Of a DNA stretch of 64,000 nucleotides, positions 51,595-60,800 are shown piece after piece; within the stretch, counting starts at the first letter, position 1; each line of letters starts with the position of its first letter. The translations under genes were made by a program, and so were the position numbers. This DNA comes from Proteobacteria bacterium DTSAM18. Its GTDB lineage: Bacteria > Myxococcota_A > UBA796 > GCA-2862545. The stretch covers positions 248,001 through 312,000 of the forward strand of contig JARACJ010000001.1 in the NCBI GenBank assembly GCA_028767165.1, given 5' to 3'. Under the pieces are notes generated by a model. It did not search any database, had not been told where the DNA came from, and saw nothing but the letters and a program-made list of their open reading frames with translations.

Positions 51595-52250
51595 TCCGCT
51601 GGCTGCCATGGCTGCTGCTGGCGGGCTGCGGATCGAACGCACCCACCGAGCCCGCCGCGCCGCCCGTGGAGATGCCGGAGGTCAGCGCCGGCCACAACGT
51701 CGCCTCCCAGGGGGGCGGCAAGGTCCAGCTGCAGTTCCGGCAGCTCTCCCGCCTTCACCGGGGCTACTTCTCCGAGCCCGTGGCGGCCCAGAAGCTCGCG
51801 GACGATCTGGCCCCCTGTGTCAGCAAGGAGCCGGCCATCGACGTGTGGTTCGATGGCGAGGCGCACACCGGGTACATCGTGATGTCGTCGCCGTTCGACA
51901 CCATCACGTGCCTGCCGAAGCGCACGTCCGACGGCGGGGTGGACTTCTCGCCGGTGACCCCGGTCACCCGTGCCATCGCCGACTGGCGTGACACCGTGGC
52001 CGCCGAACACGACATCCGCGTGGCCGCGTTCCGCATCGGGATCCGCTGGCCCGTCCCCCAGGGGGAGCTCATCGTGTGGTCGTCGCGGATCTCCGAGGTC
52101 AACGGCAGCAGCTTCTCCGGCTGCGTGCACCTCAACGGCGTGCAGCACTGCGTGCCGGGGCTCACCTCGAAGTTCGAGGAGCACTCCGTGCTGCGGTTCG
52201 CCAACGACGACGTCATGGCGGCGGTCCGCAGCGTGGCGAAGGGGGGCTGA
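51591..52250 (+). CDS. Predicted lipoprotein with CTG start
   Basis: 219 residues if translation begins at the CTG at 51591, which overlaps the DUF507 stop as CTGA, mirroring the ATGA junctions nearby. This gives a compact signal IRWLPWLLLAGC with a lipobox. No ATG, GTG or TTG in frame gives a sensible signal: the nearest GTG lies some 55 bases upstream inside the DUF507 gene. The mature part begins GSNAPTEPAAPPVEMPEVSA and has two disulfide-capable cysteine pairs (LAPCVSK ... TCLPKR and FSGCVHLNGVQHCVPG). Family not recognised. Confidence 0.65.
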   Translation: MIRWLPWLLLAGCGSNAPTEPAAPPVEMPEVSAGHNVASQGGGKVQLQFRQLSRLHRGYFSEPVAAQKLADDLAPCVSKEPAIDVWFDGEAHTGYIVMSSPFDTITCLPKRTSDGGVDFSPVTPVTRAIADWRDTVAAEHDIRVAAFRIGIRWPVPQGELIVWSSRISEVNGSSFSGCVHLNGVQHCVPGLTSKFEEHSVLRFANDDVMAAVRSVAKGG

Positions 52251-52258
52251 CGCCTCCG

Positions 52259-52993
52259 TCAGCCCACGCGGCCTGCCGTGGCGGTGGCCGGCGTGATCTC
52301 GTCGCCCAGCGCATCCCGCAGCCGTCGCTTGATGCGGCTGTGGAGCTGGGAGACGCGGGACTCGGTGACGCCGAGGCGCTCGCCGATCTCCCGGAAGGGA
52401 AGCTCCTGGAAGTAGTACATCCGCACGATCTCCTGATCGCGCCGGTTCAGGGTCGACAGGAGCGACAGCAGGTTCTGGCGCACGTCCTCCCGATCGAGGT
52501 GCTCGGTGGGGCCTTCCTGGTTGCTCGGCAGCGTCTCCGCGATGGGTTGATCGGAGTTCGCGCGGCGCTCCCACATGGACACCTGGGTCAGCACCACGGC
52601 GTCCCGCTCGATCTGGGCGAGCCGCTCGAGATCGACGCCGAGGTAGCGAGCGAGGTTCTCGGCATCGACGTGGCGTCCCTCCAGGCGGATCGTCTGCCGT
52701 GCCTCCTCCAGGCTGCGGTTGCGGGCACGTACGGTGCGGGGCACCCAGTCGAGCTTGCGCAGGGCGTCCACGATGGCGCCCTTGATGCGGATGAGCGCAT
52801 AGGACGTGAACGTGGAGTGCCGCTCGGGGTCGAACCGCTGCGCAGCGTCGATGAGGCCCAGGGTGCCGATGGACACCAGGTCGTCGAGCTCCACGGAGCT
52901 CGGGTAGCGGGCGGACATCCTCGATGCGACCCGTCGGACCAGCGGCAGGTGCTTGAGGACCAGCTCGTCTCGTTGCATTTGGACAATCGACAT
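52259..52993 (-). CDS. FliA/WhiG-type alternative sigma factor
   Basis: RNA polymerase sigma factor of the sigma-28 group. 244 residues from the ATG at 52993 (GGGAGAG upstream). Region 2 is present (YPSSVELDDLVSIGTLGLID and FTSYALIRIKGAIVDALR), region 3 has the helix with LEGRHVDAENLARYLGVDLE, and region 4 carries the helix-turn-helix LPFREIGERLGVTESRVSQL. FliA-type features are the LDWVPRTVRARNR segment after region 2. No flagellar gene is in the window, so the target genes are unknown; in other lineages such factors also serve sporulation or motility programmes. Confidence 0.9.
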   Translation of the reverse strand: MSIVQMQRDELVLKHLPLVRRVASRMSARYPSSVELDDLVSIGTLGLIDAAQRFDPERHSTFTSYALIRIKGAIVDALRKLDWVPRTVRARNRSLEEARQTIRLEGRHVDAENLARYLGVDLERLAQIERDAVVLTQVSMWERRANSDQPIAETLPSNQEGPTEHLDREDVRQNLLSLLSTLNRRDQEIVRMYYFQELPFREIGERLGVTESRVSQLHSRIKRRLRDALGDEITPATATAGRVG

Positions 52994-53045
52994 GACCACT
53001 CTCCCGTGGCCCTGCCATTGCAGAGGGCGTGCCAAGACGAGAAAA

Positions 53046-53069
53046 CGCCCCCAGCAAGCGCTGGAGGCG
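53046..53069 (-). terminator. Intrinsic terminator of the propeller-lipoprotein gene
   Basis: CGCCCCCAGC at 53046-53055 pairs with GCTGGAGGCG at 53060-53069 over AAGC, with a G-A mismatch. On the minus strand it is followed by TTTTCTCG; on the plus strand by GTTTTTCG, so it may work both ways. It separates this gene from the sigma-factor promoter region. Confidence 0.75.
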
Positions 53070-53148
53070 GTTTTTCGACGGGAAGTGGAGCGGTCGCGAG
53101 ACGGGGGCCCGAGGGTGTATCGACAGCGCGACGGTTCGCGTCGCCGGC

Positions 53149-54459
53149 TCAGTCGGCTGCGGGCGCCTCGCCCTGGGCCTTGGCGTCGTCGGGTGCGGCA
53201 GCCTCCTCGGGGGCCGCAGCCTCCTCGGGAACCTCCGCGCCGTCGGGGGAGGGCGCTGCATCCGGCAGGGCGGCGGGCGCGGCCTGGCCGGACGCCATCA
53301 GGGCGTCGAAGTCGACCACGCCCAGCATGTCGGTGTCGGTGAGCATGGCGTCGAGGCGGTAGCGCAGGTCGGCCAGCATGACGTTGCGGCGGAATTGCTT
53401 GCCCTCGAAGCCCCACAGGAAGAAGGACCCGAAGCCCGGCGTGGCGGGGTACCACTGGAAGCCCTCGCCCTGGGCCTCGGTGATGGCCCAGCGCCGGCCC
53501 GTGGGCACGTGCACGTAGCTGATGGTGGGCGGGGTGAGGCGGGTGGCGTAGCTCTCGTCGACCGTGCCCTCGAGGCGCTCGATCTTGCGCTGGACGCGCT
53601 TGCGCTTCTCGGGGGAGGCGGCGTCCATGGCGTCCTGCTCGTCCCAGGAGGACTGGTAGAACACGCTGGTCTCCGGGGCGTCGAACTCGAGCGCCAGCCA
53701 GGTGCCGTCAGGGCTCATCGAGCCGCGCTTGGCGTGGGGCCAGCGGGCCACCTGCTCGCCGGAGGTGGCGTTGAGCTGGACCACCTGCTCGCCGTCGGAG
53801 ACGAAGAAGGAGTCGGAGCCGGGGTGGTAGGTCATGGTGGACACCGCGATGGGCCACTGCTCGGACAGGTTCTTCGTGGCGCCGTCGGACAGGTCCATGT
53901 GGTAGACGTGCCGCGCCTCCTCGCCCTCGGCGCTTGCCGTGAAGTACAGATCCGTGGTGCTGCCGCCTCGCTGCAGCTCGCTGACGTCGTTCAGGCCGAT
54001 GACGGGGAACGCGTGCAGCTGGCCCGGGGTGACCGTGCCGTCCGCGTTGGACTCGGGGATGTCGTACTGGATGATGTGGGGGCCTTCCTCGCCCTCGGGA
54101 CCGGCGCCGGTGGGGATGAGCAGGCGGCGGTTGGTCATCCAGGTGGCCGAGCCGGTGGGGGAGGGCACCGGGATGGTCATGGTGGCCTTGTCGGAGGCAT
54201 CCGCGTTCATGACGTAGGAGGTCATGACCAGCTGGAAGTACAGCAGGCGCCCGTCGGGGGACCACTGGAAGGCCGAGAAGTCGTTGCTCGCGCAGGGCCG
54301 GAAGGCGGTGTTCATGCTGTGCTTGTCGGCCAGGTACCGGATCTCCGCCTCGTTGCAGGATTCGAAGGAGGCACTGACGTTCTCGGCCAGGGTGCCCGCG
54401 TTGGGGTCGGGCTTGGAACAGGCAGCGAGAACGATGGACAGCAGAATGGTACGATTCAT
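53149..54459 (-). CDS. Lipoprotein with beta-propeller-like repeats
   Basis: 436 residues. The signal NRTILLSIVLAAC puts the lipidated cysteine at about residue 14. The mature part has WD40/TolB-like blade phrases: FQWSPDGRLLYFQLVM, MTYHPGSDSFFVSDGEQVVQ and GSMSPDGTWLALEFDAPE, so a periplasmic propeller is likely. A C-terminal Ala/Pro/Glu-rich tail (EEAAAPEEAAAPDDAKAQGE) is low-complexity. Partner and ligand unknown. Divergent from the M23 peptidase gene with a 74-base shared promoter region. Confidence 0.75.
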   Translation of the reverse strand: MNRTILLSIVLAACSKPDPNAGTLAENVSASFESCNEAEIRYLADKHSMNTAFRPCASNDFSAFQWSPDGRLLYFQLVMTSYVMNADASDKATMTIPVPSPTGSATWMTNRRLLIPTGAGPEGEEGPHIIQYDIPESNADGTVTPGQLHAFPVIGLNDVSELQRGGSTTDLYFTASAEGEEARHVYHMDLSDGATKNLSEQWPIAVSTMTYHPGSDSFFVSDGEQVVQLNATSGEQVARWPHAKRGSMSPDGTWLALEFDAPETSVFYQSSWDEQDAMDAASPEKRKRVQRKIERLEGTVDESYATRLTPPTISYVHVPTGRRWAITEAQGEGFQWYPATPGFGSFFLWGFEGKQFRRNVMLADLRYRLDAMLTDTDMLGVVDFDALMASGQAAPAALPDAAPSPDGAEVPEEAAAPEEAAAPDDAKAQGEAPAAD

Positions 54460-54533
54460 GAAGCAGACCCTCTTGCCCTACGGGGGACGTGGCAGCTATC
54501 TACACGGGGCAACACAGGTGGGAGCAGCCCTCG

Positions 54534-55826
54534 ATGAAGCCGGAAAGCTCTTCTGTTCATATCATGCCCCATGCACCCCGTGCCGTCAGGCGCCTGTGGG
54601 GGCTGCTGGCGGTGGTACCGCTGGCCGGTCTCGCGCTGCTGGGCGGTGGTCGTGAGTCGGTGGCCTCGCAGCCCGAGCTGCTTCCTCCGCCGAGCTTCGA
54701 CGTGCCGGCCGACACCCTCACCCTGAGTGTACCCATCAAGGCCGGCACCAGCTTCGGCGAGCTGATGACCCGCCACGACGCGCCCACCAGCTCGGTGCGC
54801 GACGCGGCGCTCGACCTGTACGACCTCGCGATGATCCGCCCGGATCGCGAGCTTCACCTCACCTGGGCCGACGGCAGCCGGGCGCCCTCCGGCGTGCGCT
54901 ACCGCATCGACGAGGACCGCACCGTGGTGGTCACCCAGCTCGCCGAGGGGGAGTGGTCCGCGCAGCTCGAGGAGGTCGAGTACACCGGCCACACCCAGGG
55001 ATACGCCCTCACCATCGAGACCTCCCTGTGGAGCGCCGGCCTCGATGCCGGGCTGCGTCCCGACGATCTGGTCACGCTCGCCCGCATCTTCGAGTACGAG
55101 GTCGACTTCAACTCGGAGCTGAAGGCCGGCGCCTCCATGGAGCTCGTCACCGAGACCCTGTCGGCGCCCGGCCGTCGCAACCGCCTCGGCGCCATCCACG
55201 CGGTGCGCCTGCGCAACGGCGACAAGGTGCACGAGGCCGTGCGCTTCGAGGTCGACGGCAAGGAGTCCTGGTACCACCCCGACGGCAAGGGCATGCAGCG
55301 GCCGTTCCTGCGCTCGCCGCTCGAGTTCAACGCCCGGGTCACCAGCAGCTTCAACCCCAACCGGTTCCACCCGGTGCTCAAGAAGCGTCGCCCCCACAAC
55401 GGCACCGACTTCGGCGCGCCGTCGGGCACCCCGGTGCGCACGGTCGCCTCCGGCACGGTGGTCTACGCCGGCCGCAACGGCGGCTACGGCAACCACGTGA
55501 AGGTGCGCCACGAGGGGGGCTACGAGACCTCCTACAGCCACCTCACCAAGATCTACGTCCGTCAGGGCCAGAAGATCTCCCAGGGCACCCGCGTGGGCAC
55601 CGTGGGCTCCACCGGTCTCGCCACCGGTCCGCACCTGCACTACGAGATGAAGAAGAACGGCCGCTTCATCGACGCCATGAAGACCTCCCTGCCGGTCTCG
55701 GCGCCGCTGCCGAAGTCCGAGATGGGCGCGTTCCAGGCGCAGGTGGCCCAGTGGATGCCCCAGCTCGGCCAGCAGCAGCCCGAGGTGCTCGCGCAGGCCG
55801 AGGGCGAAGCGGACGGGCTGCAGTAG
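54534..55826 (+). CDS. M23-family peptidoglycan endopeptidase
   Basis: Zinc endopeptidase of the LytM/M23 type acting in the periplasm. 430 residues from the ATG at 54534 (GGAG ten bases upstream); a later ATG at 54564 is possible. One N-terminal membrane helix or signal (LLAVVPLAGLALLGG), an OapA/LysM-like middle with SVPIKAGTSFGELMTRHDAP and LARIFEYEVDFNSELKAGAS, then the catalytic domain with SSFNPNRFHPVLKKRRPHNG, HNGTDFGAPSGTPV (first His and Asp) and TGPHLHYEM (the HxH zinc pair). This is the architecture of MepM-like murein hydrolases. A short stem at 55836-55850 follows. Confidence 0.9.
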   Translation: MKPESSSVHIMPHAPRAVRRLWGLLAVVPLAGLALLGGGRESVASQPELLPPPSFDVPADTLTLSVPIKAGTSFGELMTRHDAPTSSVRDAALDLYDLAMIRPDRELHLTWADGSRAPSGVRYRIDEDRTVVVTQLAEGEWSAQLEEVEYTGHTQGYALTIETSLWSAGLDAGLRPDDLVTLARIFEYEVDFNSELKAGASMELVTETLSAPGRRNRLGAIHAVRLRNGDKVHEAVRFEVDGKESWYHPDGKGMQRPFLRSPLEFNARVTSSFNPNRFHPVLKKRRPHNGTDFGAPSGTPVRTVASGTVVYAGRNGGYGNHVKVRHEGGYETSYSHLTKIYVRQGQKISQGTRVGTVGSTGLATGPHLHYEMKKNGRFIDAMKTSLPVSAPLPKSEMGAFQAQVAQWMPQLGQQQPEVLAQAEGEADGLQ

Positions 55827-55916
55827 GGAGACGGAGGCGCTCACAGCGCCGTCACGTCGGGCGATGCGCCTGCACGTCCGGTGAAGGACCCGCCCAGCGC
55901 TCTGCGGACCGGCCCG

Positions 55917-56453
55917 CTAGCTGTCGGCCGGGGCGTGCCACATGCCGCCGATGGTCATGCCGATGCTGGCCAGGGTGAGCTCGTAGCGATCTTCGAGGGG
56001 GGCGTGCAGGATGAGCTCGGGGTCGATCGGGGCGAAGATCCACGATCCCTCCTCGAACTCCTGCTCGAGCTGTCCGGGGCCCCAGCCGGCGTAGCCGAGG
56101 GCGAGCTGGAAGGGGACCTGGCGGCGCAGGAAGTCCATCAGGCGGTCGAGGGACCGGGTGACGGAGACGCCCTGCTCGAGGTTCCAGCCCTCCTCGTCGG
56201 TGACTTCGTGGTCGGTGATGAGGGTGCCGGACTCCGGCTCGACGGGGCCGCCCCACAGCACGGGCTGACCGGCATAGGGGGACAGGTCCATCGGCTCGGG
56301 GGGCGTGAGCACCTCGTCGATGGACTGGTCGAAGCTGCGGTTGATGATGACGCCGACCGCGCCGTCGTCGTCGTGGTGCCAGACGAGGACGACGGTGCGC
56401 TCGAAGGAGGGGTCCCGCAGCTGGGGAGATGCAATCAGCAGGCTGGTGGACAA
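55917..56453 (-). CDS. yqgE: YqgE/AlgH family protein
   Basis: Conserved protein of unknown biochemical role (UPF0301). 178 residues from a TTG at 56453, one base after the clpX stop; no ATG or GTG nearby gives the family N-terminus STSLLIASPQLRDPSFERTV. Further family features are DDDGAVGVIINRSF, VLWGGPVEPE and ALGYAGWGPGQLEQE. Part of a clpX-yqgE transcript. The TTG start suggests lower translation than clpX. Confidence 0.9.
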   Translation of the reverse strand: MSTSLLIASPQLRDPSFERTVVLVWHHDDDGAVGVIINRSFDQSIDEVLTPPEPMDLSPYAGQPVLWGGPVEPESGTLITDHEVTDEEGWNLEQGVSVTRSLDRLMDFLRRQVPFQLALGYAGWGPGQLEQEFEEGSWIFAPIDPELILHAPLEDRYELTLASIGMTIGGMWHAPADS

Positions 56454-56454
56454 A

Positions 56455-57723
56455 CTAGCTGGGTACTCCGGCTTCGGGCAGTGTGTGGATCTCGGGCTCG
56501 CCGGTGCCCAACACCACCTCTTCGGTGATCGTGACCTGGTCGACGCCGGGAACGGACGGGATCTCGAACATGACCTCGAGCATCACCTGTTCCATGACGG
56601 CACGCAGGCCGCGGGCGCCGGACTTGCGGGCGATCGCCTTCTCGGCGATGGCACGCAGGGCGTCCTCGGTGAACTGCAGGTCGACCTTCTCGAACTTGAA
56701 CAGCTTCTGGTACTGCTTGACGAGGGCGTTCTTCGGCTCGGTGAGGACGTGCATCATGTCGTCGACGCCGATGGGGTTCATCACCGCCAGCACGGGCAGA
56801 CGGCCGATGAACTCCGGGATGAGACCGAAGTGGGTGAGATCCTCCGCACGCACCTTGGACAGCAGGCTGGTGTCTTCCGCGAAGGAGGTGGTGTCGCGGG
56901 CGGTCTCGGCGGTGGCGTCGCGCAGGAAGCCGACGGAGCGCCGACCCATTCGCTGCTCGATCACCTTGGCCAGGCCCTCGAAGGAGCCACCGCAGATGAA
57001 CAGGATGTTCTTGGTGTCGATCTGCACCGACTCCTGGTTGGGCAGGCGCTGCTTGCCCTTCTGCTGGATGGTGGCGATCGTGCCCTCGAGGATCTTCAGC
57101 AGGGCCTGCTGGACACCCTCGCCGGAGACGTCGCGGGAGACCGAGGCGGTGGAGCCCTTCTTGGCGAGCTTGTCGATCTCGTCGACGTAGATGATGCCAC
57201 GCAGCGTGCGCTCGACGTTCTGGTTGGCCGCCTGGTACAGGGCGTTGACGATGTTCTCGACATCCTCGCCCACGTAGCCGGCCTCGGTGAGGGTGGTGGC
57301 GTCGGCGATGACGAAGGGCACGTCGAGGAAGCGCGCGAGGGTCTGGGCGATGAGGGTCTTGCCGGTGCCGGTGGGACCGATCAGCAGGACGTTCGACTTC
57401 TGGACCTCGATCTCGCTCTCTTCGGCGTTGGCCCGAAGACGCTTGTAGTGGTTGTACACGGCGACCGCGATCCGGCGCTTGGCCTGGTGCTGGCCGACGA
57501 TGTACTGGTCGAGGTAGGCCTTGATGTCGGACGGAGCGGGAAGTGCATCCTCGCCCCACGTGACCGGCTTCTCGGGTGCCTTCTCACGGATGATGTCTGC
57601 GCACAGCCGGATGCACTCCGAACAGATGTAGACGTTCGGCCCTGCGATGATCTTGTCGACCTCGCGCTGGCTTTTGTGGCAGAACGAACAGGTGAGCCCG
57701 CCTGGGTTCTGGTACTTCGGCAT
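56455..57723 (-). CDS. clpX: ATP-dependent Clp protease ATP-binding subunit ClpX
   Basis: AAA+ unfoldase that delivers substrates to ClpP. 422 residues. The N-terminal zinc domain has CSFCHKS and ICSECIRLC. The AAA module contains Walker A GPTGTGKT, the pore loop AGYVGEDVEN, Walker B GIIYVDEIDKLAKK, the ClpP-contact loop region with ICGGSFEGLAKVI (tripeptide IGF replaced in this alignment by sequence I could not place exactly), and the RH loop. Sensor 2 is GARGLRAVME. clpP is not adjacent. A promoter lies just upstream at 57760-57788. Confidence 0.96.
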   Translation of the reverse strand: MPKYQNPGGLTCSFCHKSQREVDKIIAGPNVYICSECIRLCADIIREKAPEKPVTWGEDALPAPSDIKAYLDQYIVGQHQAKRRIAVAVYNHYKRLRANAEESEIEVQKSNVLLIGPTGTGKTLIAQTLARFLDVPFVIADATTLTEAGYVGEDVENIVNALYQAANQNVERTLRGIIYVDEIDKLAKKGSTASVSRDVSGEGVQQALLKILEGTIATIQQKGKQRLPNQESVQIDTKNILFICGGSFEGLAKVIEQRMGRRSVGFLRDATAETARDTTSFAEDTSLLSKVRAEDLTHFGLIPEFIGRLPVLAVMNPIGVDDMMHVLTEPKNALVKQYQKLFKFEKVDLQFTEDALRAIAEKAIARKSGARGLRAVMEQVMLEVMFEIPSVPGVDQVTITEEVVLGTGEPEIHTLPEAGVPS

Positions 57724-57759
57724 CTCGTCCCCATGATGACGCGGTGGCGCCTAACCCAC

Positions 57760-57788
57760 TGTATAGACCCGACCACGGAGCACGGCAA
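57760..57788 (-). promoter_or_regulatory. Sigma-70-type promoter of clpX
   Basis: On the minus strand TTGCCG (57788-57783), a 17-base spacer, TATACA (57765-57760), 37 bases before the clpX ATG. It lies between the kinase stop and clpX, so clpX-yqgE need not depend on the kinase transcript. Confidence 0.7.
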
Positions 57789-57808
57789 GCTCCCTGGTTT
57801 CGGGTGGT

Positions 57809-60800
57809 CTAGTGGCCCTTCGGTGCATCCAGACCCGCGTGAAGGGGGAAATCCTCCTTCGAGGGGGGCCCCAGCCGGCCCAGGGCGCGGCGCATCCTGC
57901 ATGCCTGGGGTGCGAAGTGTTGGGACTCGGCCGCATGGGCTGCACGGGTCCACAGGGTGCGTGCCTCGTCTTGTCGTCCGAGGTGTGCAAGGGCGAGGCC
58001 TTCCAGCCACTGGCCGGTGAGGGCGTGGACGGGGCGGCCGAGGGCTCGCAGGCTGTCGCGGTCGGCGCGGAGCGTGGCGAGATCGGCGTCGGCGGCGCCC
58101 TCCTTCATGCGCAGCCAGGTGAGGTACAGGCGGTTGAGCCCGACCCCTGCAGGCCAGGAGATGGCCTTGGAGAGCGCCTCGCTGCGTTGGAAGTGCAGGA
58201 ACGCCCGCTCGTCGTCGCCGCTCAGGAGGTACAGCTCGCCGAGGTGGTGGTGGTGGATCGCCCGGCTGCGGCGGTCGCCGCCCTTCTCCGTGAGGCGCAG
58301 TGCCGCGCGCAGGTGGGCCAGCGCGCCGTCGTCGTCGCCGGCGCACACGAGGACGCTGGCGAGCTGATCGAGGATCAGGGCCTGGGTGTGATCATCCTGC
58401 AGGTGTTCGGCGGCTTGCAGAGCGCGCTGGTACAACCGGATGGACTGATCGTAGCGGCCGAGGTTGCGCAGGGTGTAGGCCTGCTGGCGCATGAGGTGCA
58501 CGGCGGTGGAGGGGCTCGCCGTGCGCTGCAGCTCCGACCACATCGCCTCGGCCTCGTCGAGACGTCCCTCGTGCATGGCGAGTCGCGCCCTCAGGATGCC
58601 GTGGCGCAGGCGATCGGCGGGACTCTCCTCGGTGGCCCGGGCGCCATCCGCCATGGCCATGTGGGCGCGGGCATGGGCCATCTGACGGGTGGAGAGGTAG
58701 TGCTCGGCGAGGGTGAGGTGGACCAGCAGGGCCTCGCCGGACAGGGCGTGCTCCTCAGCGATCTCGAGGGCGAGCTGCAGCTGTCCGATGCCGTGCTTGG
58801 CCTTGCCGCCGGTGAGGTGGGCGCGTCCGAGGAGGTAGCGCAGCCTGGCTTCGACGCGCTGCCGGCGCATGTGGGTGTCGGGGGTGGCCTCGAGGCCGCC
58901 GAGCCAGCGCAGGCCGGCCATGAGGGAGCGGCGGGCCTCGGAGAGCTGCTGCTGGTCGATGAAGGCCTCCGCCGCCTGCAGGGCCCCTTCTGCCGCCCGC
59001 AGGTGACGTCCGCCGAGGGCGTGGTGCAGCGCGATGTGGTGGAGGTCCGGGTGGCCGGTGCGCTCCATGGCCTCGGCGAGCAGGCGGTGGTGGTCGCGAC
59101 GCTGCACGCCGAGGATGCCGCGCAGGGCGGCCTGGCGGACGAAGGGCGACTGGAAGGACCACTCGCCCTCCTTGTCGGAGGGGGTGACGAGGCCGCGGCT
59201 CTGCAGATCGAGCAGGAGCGGCGTGGCGTCCTCGAGACCGATGGCCTCGGCCAGCAGCGGGGCGGAGAAGCGCTCGCCGTGGCTGGCCGCGAGCTGCAGC
59301 AGGCCCATGGAGGCCGGGTCCAGGGCGTCGATGCGGGCGGCGATGAGGCCCGCGAGGCCGTCCGGCAGCTGCAGGGCGGACTCGTTGGACAGGCGTGCCG
59401 TGGCGCCGTCGACGGTGACCAGGTGGTGTGCGAGGAGGTACTTGCACAGCTCCTCGATGTACAGCGGGTTGCCCTCGCAGGTGCGCTCCACGAGGCCCGC
59501 GAAGGAGCGGGACAGTCGTGTGGCCTGCAGGAGCTGGGCGGTGAGGCGGTGCTGCAGGGCGGGCGTGAGGGGCGACAGCTCCAGCACCCGCAGGTCGTCG
59601 AGGTCGGTGGGGATGGGGCCGGACCAGGGCAGCAGGAACAGGACCCGCTGCTCCGACAGCCGCTCCACCAGCGCGGCGACGATGCGGCGGGCGGTGGTGG
59701 ACAGGTGGTGGGCGTCCTCGATCACGACCACCAGGGCGGAGCCGGCGGACAGCTTGCGCAGCAGGCGGGTGAGGGCCTGGCTGATCTCGAAGGGCACCGG
59801 CTTGCGGTGGCTCTGCTCGGGGTGCAGGAGCGCCGTGAGGGTGGTGACGTCGGCGTCGAACAGCCCGAGGCCGCCGAGGGCATGGGTGGTGTCGTCGGCG
59901 CTCAGGGCGTCGTCGCCGAGGATGTCGCTGAGCAGGTCGGCGAACACCCGGAACGGGGCGCCGTAGGGGGAGGCCTGTCCGGTCAGGCGGCGGATGTGGT
60001 GGCGCTCGGCGACGCTGCAGACCTCGGCGATGAGGCGGGACTTGCCGACGCCGGCGTGGCCGGTGAGCAGCAGGGCCGACCCACGGCCGTCCTGGAGCCA
60101 GGCGAGGGTCTCCTTGAGGACGTCGAGCTCCCGACCGCGACGGATCCACCGACCCGAGCGGGCCGATGCGCTGTCGTAGCGGCGCTCGAGCAGCAGGTGG
60201 GCCCTCAGGGGGGCGCCTCCACCCCGGGTGGGCAGCCAGGGGCCCTGGGTGAAGTGGAAGTGCCCTGGGGCGGCCTCGCAGGCGGCCTGGGAGATGAGGA
60301 TCTGGTCGTGGTCGGCGGCGTCGCACAGACGACGGGCGAGCTGGATGGTCTGGCCGCGGGCCGCGTAGCGCACCCGGGGCTCCTTGCTCGCGAGGATGAT
60401 GTCGCCCTGGTGGATGCCGATGGCGAGCTGGATGTGGATGTCGCGGGCGGACAGCTCGGAGGCCCGCTGGCGCATCTCCCAGGCGCAGGACAGCGCGCGG
60501 GAGAGGTCGTCGGGCTGGGTGCGCGGCAGACCGAAGAAGACGAGCGCCCGCTGGTCCTGCACCCGCTGGATGGTGCCGCCGTGGTTCTTCACCATCTGGT
60601 GCAGCCACCGGGTGATGCGCAGGTTCTTGCGGAACATCTCGTCGGCCTCCGCCGTCTCGGAGAGATCGGTGAGACCGTCGATGTCGAGGTACATGGCCAC
60701 GATGCGCCGGTTGTGGTCGGTGTGGCGCAGCATCGGCGGCGGCATGGGACCGGTGTCGGACGACGTGGATGACCCGTTGGTGCCGCTGGCGGGATCGAGG

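Noticed and set aside
57812-60772. Plus-strand open frame of 986 codons opposite the kinase fusion
   Set aside because: Antisense of a gene with clear kinase, ATPase and TPR motifs; the translation is low-complexity Gly/Ala/Val/Glu.
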